From Chara braunii (Eukaryota > Streptophyta > Charophyceae > Charales > Characeae), in contig BFEA01000007.1 of the NCBI GenBank assembly GCA_003427395.1, positions 859,267-886,704 on the forward strand: a DNA stretch of 27,438 nucleotides, read 5' to 3'. Each line of letters begins with the position of its first letter. Within the stretch, counting starts at the first letter, position 1. The translations under genes were made by a program, and so were the position numbers. Below, in pieces: positions 1 through 8,565 of this stretch. Under the pieces are notes generated by a model, which did no database searches, was not told where the DNA came from, and saw only the letters and a program-made list of their open reading frames with translations.

Positions 1-957
1 GCCCTACTGGTCGGCTGCAATACGGTCCACGGTCGGCAAGTGCGCAACCCTGATTACAACTGTATTTGGGGCAACATCCAGTCCAGATGCAGCGATATTA
101 GGCTAAACATGGAACCCTCTTAAACCACCAGTACCCCGCCCAGCTTGAGAAAAACATGTGAGTTTCATATGCAGCTGCAACTTTCGGGGGCTTGGGTACC
201 AGATGTAATGACTGGCGGCACCAGCCAAAAGCAGGCCCGCGTGGGTTCATTTTTGTTTGGCGTGCGGGGCGAATTTATGTTCGGCATCAATAGCTGGGCA
301 GGGTGCTGGTGGTTTAAGTCCTACTTCAAGTAGCCCTGGAATGCAAGCGCAGGACCTCCGGGAATTCGGTCAGGGTGCCATAAACTGCAAGGCTTCTGAC
401 GTGGCATGAAGAGCACCATCCTGATTTACAGCCAGCTTTTAGAGGCTTCCCCGTTGCTTCTGTCGTATAGTACCCCTAACCTTCCATGGGCTTCGCAGCA
501 CACGCCCCCAAGGCAGTCCTATAAGTAGTAGATGAGCAACTGCAAATGAACTCAATGCGTGAGGCATTACTTTCACAGCGAAGACATTGAGTACATGGCA
601 TCCGACAATGTCGCGATCATCCCTCTGCAGTCGTATAAGTAGTAGAGAAAGACTGTGTTTCAGCCAGAAAACACCCACCAGACAAATGGTCTGCAACAGC
701 AAGAAGACAAACACCATGCACACGTCTGGCACTTGAGGCCCAACAATGGCCGCCAAGTGACAGCCCTGGCTAGTGCTATTTTAAAACCTAACTGCTCAAC
801 CGTCCCACGGATCTAGCGAAGTTGTGTCATACATGCATTTGCCATTCAGCTGCCCAACATCCCAAAAGGGAGTACCTGCCCAAGGCCCTGCATTTGCAAC
901 GGCGGCATGTCAGCACATCACACGTGTGGTAGTGAGTATGCCTTTTTCTTTTCAATC
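1..957. other. Unclassified non-coding stretch
   Basis: I recognise no gene or element here. The open frames present (for example 145-333 plus and 439-756 minus) have no recognisable domain. The one internal pattern is a 20-bp near-identical repeat at 513-532 and 627-646 (GCAGTC, one variable base, then TATAAGTAGTAGA), 114 bp apart. The region lies just beyond the presumed 3' end of the minus-strand LINE, so it may be older flanking DNA. Confidence 0.4.
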
Positions 958-1108
958 AAAGAAACAGACCCGTGGGTCTCGCTCCTATTCTGGCGAGCTT
1001 CAGTCGGTTCCTTTTTTTCTTTCTTTTTTTTTTCCCTTTTTTGTTAAAGAAACAGGACCTTATGGTCCCGGCTCCATGTCCGTTCTGGGGAGCGTCAGTC
1101 CGGTTCCT
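958..1108 (-). repeat. Duplicated LINE-type 3' tail with hairpins and A-rich tract
   Basis: Two imperfect direct copies, 958-1011 and 1046-1108, flank a pyrimidine tract (1009-1045). Read on the minus strand, each copy ends in TGTTTCTTT followed by A-rich sequence, as expected for a LINE or SINE 3' end. Each copy can form two hairpins. The first is AGACC/GGTCT (966-979) in one copy and GGACC/GGTCC (1055-1068) in the other, both with 4-nt loops, so the outer pair is compensated. The second is GCTC/GAGC (981-998) against GCTCC/GGAGC (1071-1093). I infer this is the 3' terminus of the minus-strand LINE at 1606-2594. It could instead be an independent SINE-like tail. Confidence 0.5.
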
Positions 1109-1605
1109 ATTCCACCCCGGCAAGTCAAAATAACATGATATAACATAGAGCCACTCACGCATCCCTCTGTCCGGCCGAAGGATCCCTGACCAGCATTGAT
1201 TGCTCCCAAGCAGGGAGGATTAACTGTCAGCTTGCCCTAAAATGTATTCCTCTCCTCTGAGGCCCTGTCAAATCTTCTAGCCATAACAATAATCACATGA
1301 TGGGAGCTCTTCTAAGCCTTCTGCTTTGCCTCCTGTGATGATCTGGTCTTCCTTCCCAGGGTCTGACACTGTTGAGATGACCGTTTGGATGATGTTGTTG
1401 GTCTCTGCCTCAGTTGAAATGATGTTTGAAGTTTATTTCACTTAGCGACCTGCACAAATGGTGTAACGACTGCCCCGCTGTCTCCAACATGGGCTCAGTG
1501 AAATTGAATTCTCCGTGAAGATGCGGATTACCAGCGGCTAGACGGTAACACCCCGTGCATATGCATGTTCATCTTCGGTTTCTGCTGCTGAGGTGAGGTC
1601 TCATT

Positions 1606-2475
1606 TTAGATCCGCTCCCATTTCTTCCATCTGAGTGAGTCCCCTTCTATCCTGACAATCTTGCTGTGTAGCAGCCATCTTCTGATAAAGGACTCCCTGT
1701 CGACCACCCTCTTGTCCGGTCTCTTTTTCACTGACTGTTCGGCTGAGATCCATCTGCAGCGGATTGCCGTTTCCACCATAGCTATCAGCTGGGCCCAAGA
1801 TTCTTCTTTCGCAGTGACTTCCCCATCAATGGTGTACGCACATCTGGGCTTCCAGATAGTCCACAGTGTAATTTTCCAGAGTAGTAGGAACCAGTTCTTC
1901 TTGCCGCCATGCAGGGAGGAGGGAATGTTGATGGATAAGAGGATGGTGGTCAGGGACGTCGAGGGCGGTGGGGCATCGAAGAGGGATAGCCATAGTTTCT
2001 TAATTCTTTCCCAGAACCAGATGGAGTCAAGGCATGAGATCAGGCAGTGAATGATGCCTTCCGATGAGTTAGTGGTGCACATGACACATTTGTCAAAGCT
2101 ATTGGGATCTGAGTGTTTGCGTTTCTCATGGAGCCACTGATTCACCAGTAGGGCGGTGTATGCCAGGAGCCATTGAAGGCTGCAGATCTGCACTGGTCTC
2201 AAGCCTAAGTATTGTTTCCAGGGGATCTGTGTATCCTCGTCAGTGTTCAAAATGCGCTTCCATCTTTTGTTTATTTCAGGTGACGGGTCAGTGATACTGA
2301 GCCCCAAGCGGCATCCAAATCTAGCCGTGTATTCCTTCAAGGGAGTCGTGGTTTTCACTGCGGTCTGTTCCCATCCCCACTCATTGGGGCCGAAGCTCAG
2401 AGATGTCCTGATCTGGATGGAAAATCCACCAGGGTTTATCCTTAGACACCTGTACCTTTCGTAGCAAGAAGGCTT
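1606..2475 (-). pseudogene. LINE ORF2 C-terminus with zf-RVT-like domain
   Basis: The open frame runs from a stop at 2478-2476 to a stop at 1606 without a convincing start, so it is the C-terminal piece of a longer polyprotein. It contains a Cys-x2-Cys-x9-His-x4-Cys cluster (CVMC ... H ... C, coding near 2090-2030), the pattern of the zinc-binding domain downstream of RT in plant L1-like LINEs. Nearby Trp-rich text (WLL, WFWERIKKLW, WFLLLWKITLWTIWK) also fits that region. The upstream RT part is in 12713-11548 on the same strand. A frameshift near 2480 and in-frame stops upstream show it is dead. Assignment to LINE is confident; the exact clade is not. Confidence 0.7.
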
Positions 2476-2590
2476 CTAGGGTCATTATCTCTCGATCGAT
2501 GTTAAAAATTTATGGGCCTTGATATGTGTGTTATTGCGTATGGGGAAAGAGACAAATCTGGCTCGTAGGCTGTTAAACTTAGACGTTAGC

Positions 2591-2594
2591 CTTC
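2591..2594. repeat. Target site duplication, left copy (CTTC)
   Basis: CTTC sits immediately left of the TG that opens the 5' LTR. The same four bases follow the CA that closes the 3' LTR (11544-11547). Ty3/gypsy integrases usually make 5-bp duplications; a fifth base would be mismatched here. Confidence 0.65.
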
Positions 2595-2973
2595 TGCGAG
2601 GCACAATGCCTCTATAAGCCCCACTGGGCCCTATTTGCAACAGCGTCCGCCGCCCTAAAGTGAAGGCAGGCCCGACAGACCCTCAGTGGCTTATTTTGGA
2701 CTACTTTGCAACTGGGAAAATTCAGGCAGTTGCGCTGCGCCAGTTGGTTGGAAGCGCCCAGGCCCTGGCTTCCTTTATCAAATGCATCTGAGTCAGGCCC
2801 TGGGCGAGAATCGTAACATAGGCCCAACTCAGGTTGCGGGCAGTTGGGCACAGGTAACTGTCGGCAGCCCTGGGCCAATTCTTTTGGACTGGGCCTCAGC
2901 CTACTGGGGCCTACCGGAAGCGTCTTGGGAAAGGCCCAGCGAAGCCTGGGACAGAAGGCAGGCAGGCCACTTC

Positions 2974-2979
2974 CATATA
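2974..2979 (+). promoter_or_regulatory. Candidate LTR TATA element (CCATATA)
   Basis: CCATATA[A/G] is kept at the equivalent place in all four LTR copies of the window (near 2973, 10983, 16701 and 23668). It is the only conserved TATA-like motif I see in the LTRs, so it is the best candidate core promoter there. The evidence is conservation only. Confidence 0.35.
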
Positions 2980-3249
2980 ACAAAGGGCCTGCCTCCGCAT
3001 TGGACATTCGGGTGCTGGCTGCATGCTGTGCTGAAGCTGGCTAGCGCTCACGCGCTCACGGGCGAGCTGGAAGGAGCAGGCAGCCATAGCCGAGCTGCGC
3101 TGCTGGGAGCTGGGTGAGGCGCAGGGTGGTCCTTGGGTGCAAGTGGCAACTGTGTGTTGGGGAACGGAGTTGTGAGTGATACGAGAGACATACCTGGTGC
3201 TAGAAGCGACGGCATTGTCCGAGATCTGCTCGTACTTCGGTGAAGCTGT

Positions 3250-3257
3250 TGACGTCA
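3250..3257 (+). promoter_or_regulatory. TGACGTCA palindrome (bZIP/CRE-type site) in LTR
   Basis: The 8-bp palindrome TGACGTCA occurs in all four LTR copies: 3250-3257, 11273-11280, 17006-17013 and 23970-23977. Surrounding bases differ more than the motif does. This is the core bound by bZIP factors in plants. It lies about 230-300 bp from the LTR 3' end. A role in LTR transcription is inferred. Confidence 0.45.
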
Positions 3258-3482
3258 TAGGATCTGCCATCTGTAGTCTGGGCGCCGAGCGTCAGATACG
3301 ATATCAACATTGGTTCTTCGTTGATGATGCTCCAGCATTGTCAATTATGAGCTCTTGGTGTGTTCTTATTTGGTGAAACTCGTGATGCAATTCTGCTGTT
3401 GGTTCGAGGTCACGACTATCTGGTCTTGTGTATGATGCTGTTTGATTTCTGAAGTTCGCTATCGCTCATCTTCCTTGCAATG

Positions 3483-3495
3483 TGGTATCGGAGCT
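3483..3495 (+). other. Primer binding site (initiator Met-tRNA type) of element 1
   Basis: TGGTATCGGAGCT lies 3 nt after the LTR end. Plant retrotransposons primed by initiator Met-tRNA use TGGTATCAGAGCC, and this copy differs at two of 13 positions. The paired position in element 2 (17305-17317) supports the assignment. Confidence 0.8.
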
Positions 3496-3881
3496 GTGGT
3501 ACGTTGCGCTCATCTGGCGCTTGTCTTCCGCCTATGTGGTACATACATGTGGTCTGCTTGGTGAGTGAGGCCGTAGGTGGTGTGTAGTGAGGACGGCGGA
3601 GACAAGGTGTGGCAACCCAGGAGGAGAGGGGAATCGCCATGAAGGCTACGGTATGTATATGGGGTGTTCGCAGTGTGATGAGAACTATCTGGTGGTTGAT
3701 TGATGCTGAGGTGGAACGGCGAGATAATGCTGGTTGTGCCAATGCAGTGACTGGTCATCGCAATCGCCATCAGGTCATCTGGTGAGAATATTTGTGGTTG
3801 GGGGCAGCTATAATGAGGTACGTTGCTCTTAACCTTACCTACCCTCTTCATCACTTCTTACCATGAGGTTGTGAGTTCCTT

Positions 3882-3976
3882 CTTGAGAGTCCTCTCATTG
3901 CGAGGTGTCATGTGCGCTCAACCTTGAGAGTCCTCTCATTGCGAGGTGTCATGTGCGCTCAACCTTGAGAGTCGGC
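3882..3976 (+). repeat. 41-bp tandem duplication in element 1 leader
   Basis: The unit beginning CTTGAGAGTCCTCTCATTGC occupies 3882-3922 and repeats exactly at 3923-3963. A third partial start (CTTGAGAGTC) follows at 3964. Element 2 and unit 3 have one unit only, so the duplication is private to element 1 or to its recent source copy. Confidence 0.9.
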
Positions 3977-4177
3977 ATTGTTCTTGTGGAGCATCTGGAA
4001 GGAGAGGGCGGTGCTTTCTGAAGGGCCCTGGACGGAGCACTGGGGCACGGTCACCATGCCAACCCACCGGGAGTAGAGCATGCATGCTTTGCTGCTTTGT
4101 CCTTGTCTGCTTGCTGCGCTCATAGAAGGGTACTGAAGGGCAGGCCAGCCCTATGGGAGAGACGAGTACCGGGCGTC

Positions 4178-4185
4178 TATAAATA
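4178..4185 (+). promoter_or_regulatory. Conserved TATA box inside the leader (element 1)
   Basis: TCTATAAATA is present here and at the homologous leader positions of element 2 (17937-17944) and unit 3 (24750-24757). It lies 695 nt downstream of the primer site and about 750 nt upstream of the gag ATG. A TATA box outside the LTR is unexpected. It may mark a second, internal promoter or a relic of an older LTR or promoter captured into the leader. Confidence 0.5.
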
Positions 4186-4385
4186 AGAACCGGCTGGGGA
4201 AACCATTGGCTGTGATCGTCGTCCTGCTGTGACGTAAAATCATTCCTGATGACACTTGGGGGCGGTCGTTAAATTGCCTCTGGATCAGCCAATTGGTGTA
4301 AGGCTCTCTGCACGCGAGGATAAACACAGTGCAGGGCTGGCCAACTCAGCAGCTACTCGGGGCACAGGGGTGGGCCGTGTGCACA

Positions 4386-4643
4386 CCTTTAGTCACGCAC
4401 GCCGAACCGGATTGCTCAGGGACGCTGACGTCAAGTGACAATCAAGGGGAATTGGGGAAGGGTTAGATTCCAAGTGATAGGTTTGAGTAAGATCCCATGC
4501 TGTGAGATGTGTATAAGAGACAGCCTTTAGTCACGCACGCCGAACCGGATTGCTCAGGGACGCTGACGTCAAGTGACAATCAAGGGGAATTGGGGAAGGG
4601 TTAGATTCCAAGTGATAGGTTTGAGTAAGATCCCATGCTGTGA
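4386..4643. other. Assembly artefact: Nextera/Tn5 mosaic end with 120-bp duplication
   Basis: AGATGTGTATAAGAGACAG (4505-4523) is the exact 19-bp Tn5 mosaic end used in Nextera libraries. The 120 bp before it (4386-4505) repeat exactly after it (4524-4643), an offset of 138 bp. A genuine Tn5 insertion would give a 9-bp duplication and transposon genes. The natural leader probably has only one copy of the 120 bp. Confidence 0.92.
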
Positions 4644-4937
4644 ACAGACCAAACAAACGATTCTATTTTTATTATTTGATTAGTTGGATGTACAACCATT
4701 TAACATCTGACAGACAGCATTAGGTAGAACTGTTTTCTGTTCCTTGTGCTTTCTGTTTGCGGACTAATCGAAGCGAAATAGTTTGCGTTTGTAGGAATCT
4801 CAACTTGTTGAACCTGAATGTCCAGTCTCTAACATACCCACCAATTATTTACTTATTTATTTTAAATTGGTCTATACACTATGCTGTAGTAGGCATCTAG
4901 AGTGCACTAGTGCAGACTGTGTACAGTGCTGTAGCTT

Positions 4938-6897
4938 ATGAGCGACAGGGAGGACACTAGAGAGGACGACCGGATCTTGCGATCGGCTAGACGCCCGATT
5001 GCCCATTTGGCTTTAGGACCAGAGGGCGACAGATACCTGTTCCGCCAGCGTAGGGAGAGGNTGCAGCAGCAGAGGAGAGCTAGAGCATCAGAGGCTAGCA
5101 GGGCGTTTGTAAGCGAAGCCGCAGCTTCAGTAGCCATGGCCACTTCTGCGCAGCAGAGTTCCCAGGCCAGCAGTTCAGGGGCGGTAGGATCAACGGTCGC
5201 GCAGACCCAGAGTCAGTCCACTGGCTTAATGGCAAGCCCGCCCTTAGTGATGACTCCCGAGGAGGTCGCCATACAGCGAGCTGCTGATCGCGAGGCACAG
5301 CTACAGCAGGCATTGGGAGAGATTAAGGCTGAGAAAGAGAGAATGATTAGGAGAAGAGCCAGGATGTAGCGGAGGCAAGCGGACGTTAGTGAGTTAGAGG
5401 AGATGGACCCAACAAAGATGGGGGATGAAGTGAGGACCATACGGTCGGTCTTGTTGAGCGTAGTAGAGATGCAAGATCACCAAATGCAGATCTTACAGGA
5501 CATCCAACAGAGTCTGGCTGTGTTAGTCGGGAGAATGCAGGCGTCACCATCGCCGTCCGGGCCAGGTGCCTGGCCCGTTGCACATCCTCCTCCTTTTGTC
5601 CCACCGATGACTGGGATATCCCCATATACAGCCCCAGCATCGGTCCAGACCGTTTCCCTGGGCATGCCGTTATCAGGAGGGTTCTCACCAGGTCCTAGTT
5701 TGCAGGTTCGTGTACAGCCAGTGTATTCCCAACCTCCGTTGCAGATTGCAGTTACAACGCAACCTGCTATCTCGCAGCCTGTACAACCGTAGGGTACACA
5801 GGCCCTGCAGCCAGTGCAGCCACCTGCATCACAGGGTCCACAACCCTGTGGGATGCAGGGACCGGGACAAACTTAGTGGGTACCAAAGAAGGCCATCGCC
5901 GCTCCTAAACCCTTCACAGGGGATAAGAAGGGCGAAGACCTCGACACTTGGTTGAGGGCAGTGCTGGTATATGTCAAGTGTAAACTTACCTTGCCGCATG
6001 AGAAAGTGCTTGTGGCTGCATCCTACCTAGAGGGTAGTGCAGCAAGATGGTTGAGTGGTTTAGTGCAGTTACAGGGGTACGGTCATGACTTCCGCGCTTG
6101 GGCAGCCCACCAGAAACTGGAGGGCTTTCTCAAGATGGTGGAAGACAGGTGGCATGATCCTCATGAGGCCCAAAAAGCCACTGATGCGATTCTGACACTG
6201 CACACGAGGCAGTTCAAGTCAGTTAGGGAGGCCACTGACGCTGTAGAGCATCTGATCTTTGTCCCTAGACCCCCAGGTCTTACTCACCTCCTACCTGAGA
6301 TGCTTCCCTATGCCTCTCAAGAATCAGTTGGCAGGTGAGGCCAACATCAATGTACACAACTTTCCTTCATTCAGCACGAAGGCCCTAGACCTTGAGGCAA
6401 AGATAGGGCATGGACATAATCCCACAACGGATGGTAGGAAGAAAACACTGCCTCCCAACTGGAAAGCGAAGGGTCGCATCATGTTTGCCGATAACGATGG
6501 TTCAACCATCGAGTTAGACGACAACTTCCAGGAGGGAGTAGGTTTAGAGGCTGGCAGCGTAGAAGCTTCAGGGGGTGGAGTAGTCGTTGCCGTAGCACAA
6601 AAAGGTGAGGCGGTCAGTAGACGCCGTGGAGCTTCCCGGTCTAGGAGTCAAGTTGACCCCAATGCTCCTCCATGGGAGAAAGCGGGTCTCACTGAGGACG
6701 TGTGGAGAGATCGGTACACACGGCAGGCTTGTATCCGTTGTGGTCAATATGGCCATAACCAATTCAAGTGTCGAAATAAGAAGGTGACCGAGAAGATCCC
6801 GCCTACAATGGGGCAGGCGGTAGGATCCTCCGCTTCCGTTGGTAGCAATGTTGCCAACACTTCAGGCATTGCTCCGGGAAACACGTCGGGCCAGTAG
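4938..6897 (+). pseudogene. gag: gag polyprotein of element 1 (broken)
   Basis: This encodes the structural polyprotein that builds the cytoplasmic virus-like particle. The ATG at 4938 is chosen because the frame is open from there and is followed by recognisable Gag. In order: a basic Arg/Gln/Ala-rich N-terminus; a probable coiled coil (about 5256-5400, Glu/Gln/Arg heptads); a Pro/Gln-rich linker (about 5700-5873); a Retrotrans_gag-like capsid region (5905-6260, with PFTG, W and AARWLS); a basic stretch; and one CCHC zinc knuckle, CIRCGQYGHNQFKC (6730-6771). TAG stops at 5367, 5790 and 5874 and an 11-nt deletion near 6268 break it; the frame is 0 before the deletion and 1 after. The natural stop is TAG at 6895. 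One N lies at 5061. About 1 kb of this gag (MATS to WHDPHEAQ) is missing in element 2 and unit 3. Confidence 0.88.
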
Positions 6898-6917
6898 GAA
6901 TAGTAGTTGTTCCTGCT
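6876..6917 (+). promoter_or_regulatory. Putative -1 ribosomal frameshift site at gag-pol junction (element 1)
   Basis: The slippery heptamer G GGA AAC (6876-6882) is in the exact gag phase required for X XXY YYZ slippage. The gag stop TAG follows at 6895 and pol is open in the -1 frame. After a 10-nt spacer comes AGTAGGAA (6893-6900), a 9-nt loop, and TTCCTGCT (6910-6917), forming an 8-bp stem with one G-U pair. In element 2 and unit 3 the same stem is AGTAGAAG/CTTCTACT, with two compensated pairs and the G-U restored to A-U. GGGAAAC is a known efficient -1 slippery sequence in retroviruses. Function here is inferred. Confidence 0.75.
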
Positions 6918-6926
6918 AGGGTCGAG

Positions 6927-7586
6927 GTGGTGGACACACCCTCACCATCTCGAGAGATGGCCCAAGCNACTGACTCCACCGTCGTCCCGCAAACACATTC
7001 AGACCCATCAACCCTCTGTTCGATGAATGTGTTTGAATCCTCAGAGGAGCTCGAGGAGGAGTGGTCTAGATCAGACCCGCTAGCTTTTTGGACGGCATTA
7101 GTCAAAGCCCCTAAGGGTGAGATGTTCGTCAACGAGGTGGTCATTGGCGGCCGCAAGGCCGGGGCCTATTATGACACTTGCTCGACTAGGAACTTCATCA
7201 GTCGTGCGTGCGTTGAGAGGCTGCGTTTACAAGGGCAAGTGCAACGCCTGAGCCGACCTGTGGAGTCGACCTGTGCCAACAAACAGCACATGGTAGTTAA
7301 TCACGACCTCCAAGATGTTGAGTGTTGTTTCCCGTACGCGGGAGGGGAACTGAGACATCGCGTCTCGTTCCTAGTGAACGATGAACTCCCCATGGATATG
7401 TTGTTAGGTATGTACTACCTCTCTTTGGCACAACCCCAGTTTGACTGGGACCGAAAAGTGGTCAAACACACTTTGCCTGGTGGGGGGACCGCCAGATTAC
7501 GTAAGTTCAAAGCTAGTAGTCTGATCGAGTCCCACGGATGCATGAGTGCGGCTGCGTTCTATAATTACTATAAGCAAAATCAGTAG
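6927..7586 (+). pseudogene. pol: Aspartic protease region of pol (element 1)
   Basis: This is the N-terminal part of Pol, entered by -1 frameshifting from gag; the pol frame is already open from the slippery site at 6876. The retropepsin-like core contains YYDTCSTRNFIS, where family members have Asp-Thr/Ser-Gly. The catalytic Asp is present (7173-7175) but the Gly is Cys (7179-7181). Downstream, DMLLGMYYL ... FDWD is the second conserved block of Ty3 proteases. An N lies at 6967. The frame continues without shift into RT but is cut by TAG at 7584-7586. In vivo the protease would process Gag and Gag-Pol in the particle; this copy would not be active. Confidence 0.8.
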
Positions 7587-7592
7587 GAGGGT

Positions 7593-8565
7593 ATGTATCT
7601 AGTATATGTCTTTGCTGCAGGCGAGCCGGTGAAAATGCCGCCGGAGATAGAGGGAGTAGTTGCTAAATACCCTGATCTATTTGAAGAGCCGACAGGGGTT
7701 GTTGACAGGGAGGTTGTCCACGCGATAGAGATTATCCCGAGGTCTAGCATCGCAAAGGGTAGGATCTATCGGATGTCTCCAGGCGAGCTTGATGAGCTTC
7801 GCCGCCAACTCAAGGAACTCTTAGAAAAGGGTTGGATCCGGCCAAGTGTTTCTCCTTATGGTTCACCAGTCTTATTCGTACCGAAGAAAAAGGAAGGAAC
7901 ACTTAGGATGTGCATTGACTATAGGGGCCTCAATGCCATCACTGTCAAGAACCGAGAACCCCTACCGTGCATCGATGACTTGCTAGATAGAGTGCAAGGG
8001 TGTCGGTACTTCAGTAAGATAGATCTGAAGTCCGGGTACCATTAGACTGCAATCCAGCCTGAGGATCAACACAAAACCGCATTTCAGACCAGGTATGGTC
8101 TGTACGAGTTTGTGGTGATGCCTTTCGGCCTTTGCAATGCTTCTAGCAACTTTCAGCACGCTATGAATCAGATATTCCATGACTACTTGGATAAGTTTGT
8201 CATCGTGTACCTCGATGACATACTTATTTTTAGTAAGACTGTCGAGGAGCACGTTGCGCATTTGGACAAAGTCCTTAGCCTTCTGCGATAGCACAAGTTC
8301 AAGATGAACAATGAGAAGTGCGAGTTTGGCCGCACCCGTGTCTTGTACTTGGGTCATGAGATTTCCGCGGAGGGATTGAAGCCCGATGACGCGAAGGTGG
8401 CCAGCATTCGTGACTGGCCGCGTCCTCAGTCTGTGACTGAGATGAGGTCTTTCTTAGGGATGACCGGCTACTATCGCAATTTCGTGAAGAACTATAACAT
8501 AGTTGCTGCTCCTTTGACTGACCTGACCCGCCTGACACCCCATGGGAGTGGACAGACAGGTGCAA
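7593..8565 (+). pseudogene. pol: Reverse transcriptase domain of pol (element 1)
   Basis: This is a Ty3/gypsy RT, which copies element RNA into cDNA inside the particle. Recognisable blocks in order: the AIEIIP leader, [39 protein letters not shown]...[32 protein letters not shown], the catalytic YLDD (8208-8219, intact), then LGHEIS and the thumb/connection start MRSFLGMTGYYRNF. It is in the same frame as the protease. TAG at 8043 (Gln in element 2) and TAG at 8289 (Gln in element 2) interrupt it. A one-base deletion near 8531 shifts the frame before RNase H. Length and motif order match full-length family members. Confidence 0.9.

Larger units (their letters stand above)
1109..2594 (-). mobile_element. 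LINE (non-LTR retrotransposon), 3' portion
   Basis: This is the minus-strand continuation of the LINE whose upstream part lies at 11548-12713. The two parts were separated by insertion of element 1 (2595-11543). The segment carries the end of the ORF2-like protein (2475-1606), then about 500 bp without coding potential that fits a 3' untranslated region leading into the A-rich tail near 1046. Reading minus strand from 11548 straight into 2594, one frame stays open for roughly 35 codons across the junction before a further frameshift near 2480. This supports the two parts being one interrupted element. Confidence 0.75.
2595..3479 (+). repeat. 5' LTR of element 1
   Basis: It starts TGCGAGG and ends CTTCCTTGCA, the canonical TG...CA. 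It matches 10605-11543 along its whole length. It lacks about 27 bp found after the TGACGTCA motif in the 3' LTR, and about 14 bp near 3030. Part of the 27-bp segment (GTAG-GTAGGCTAG-like) is also in the LTRs of element 2, so the 5' LTR probably lost it. The element 2 LTRs share the same ends (TGC[A/G]AGG ... TTCCTTGCA) and the PPT-LTR and LTR-PBS geometry. Confidence 0.93.
3496..4937 (+). other. Untranslated leader of element 1
   Basis: About 1.4 kb between the primer site and gag has no coding potential that I trust. It is homologous to the leaders of element 2 (17318-18450) and unit 3 (24186-25361), with shared blocks around GGTCACCATGCCAACCCA and a TATA box. It contains a 41-bp tandem duplication (3882-3963) specific to this copy and an assembly artefact (4386-4643). 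Such a long leader is typical of chromovirus-like elements and usually carries packaging signals. None can be located from sequence alone. Confidence 0.6.

Noticed and set aside
439-756. Minus-strand open frame of 105 codons with hydrophobic stretches
   Set aside because: No recognisable domain, no codon or context support, and it lies in a repeat-rich region. It is more likely to be chance.
824-1138. Plus-strand open frame of 104 codons
   Set aside because: It runs through the duplicated tail and the pyrimidine tract, and the encoded Phe/Ser run comes from the T tract.
2612-3117. Several overlapping open frames on both strands in the LTRs (2612-3117, 10582-11140, 16431-16892, 23251-23771)
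   Set aside because: They recur because the LTRs recur. They lie in GC-rich non-coding LTR sequence and have no conserved protein features.
4178-4185. Placing the 5' LTR end downstream of the leader TATA box
   Set aside because: The 3' LTR clearly ends at 11543 with CTTC, and the primer site follows 3479, so the TATA box is outside the LTR.
4505-4523. A natural Tn5-like insertion
   Set aside because: Only the 19-bp mosaic end is present, with a 120-bp rather than a 9-bp duplication. It is a library adaptor.
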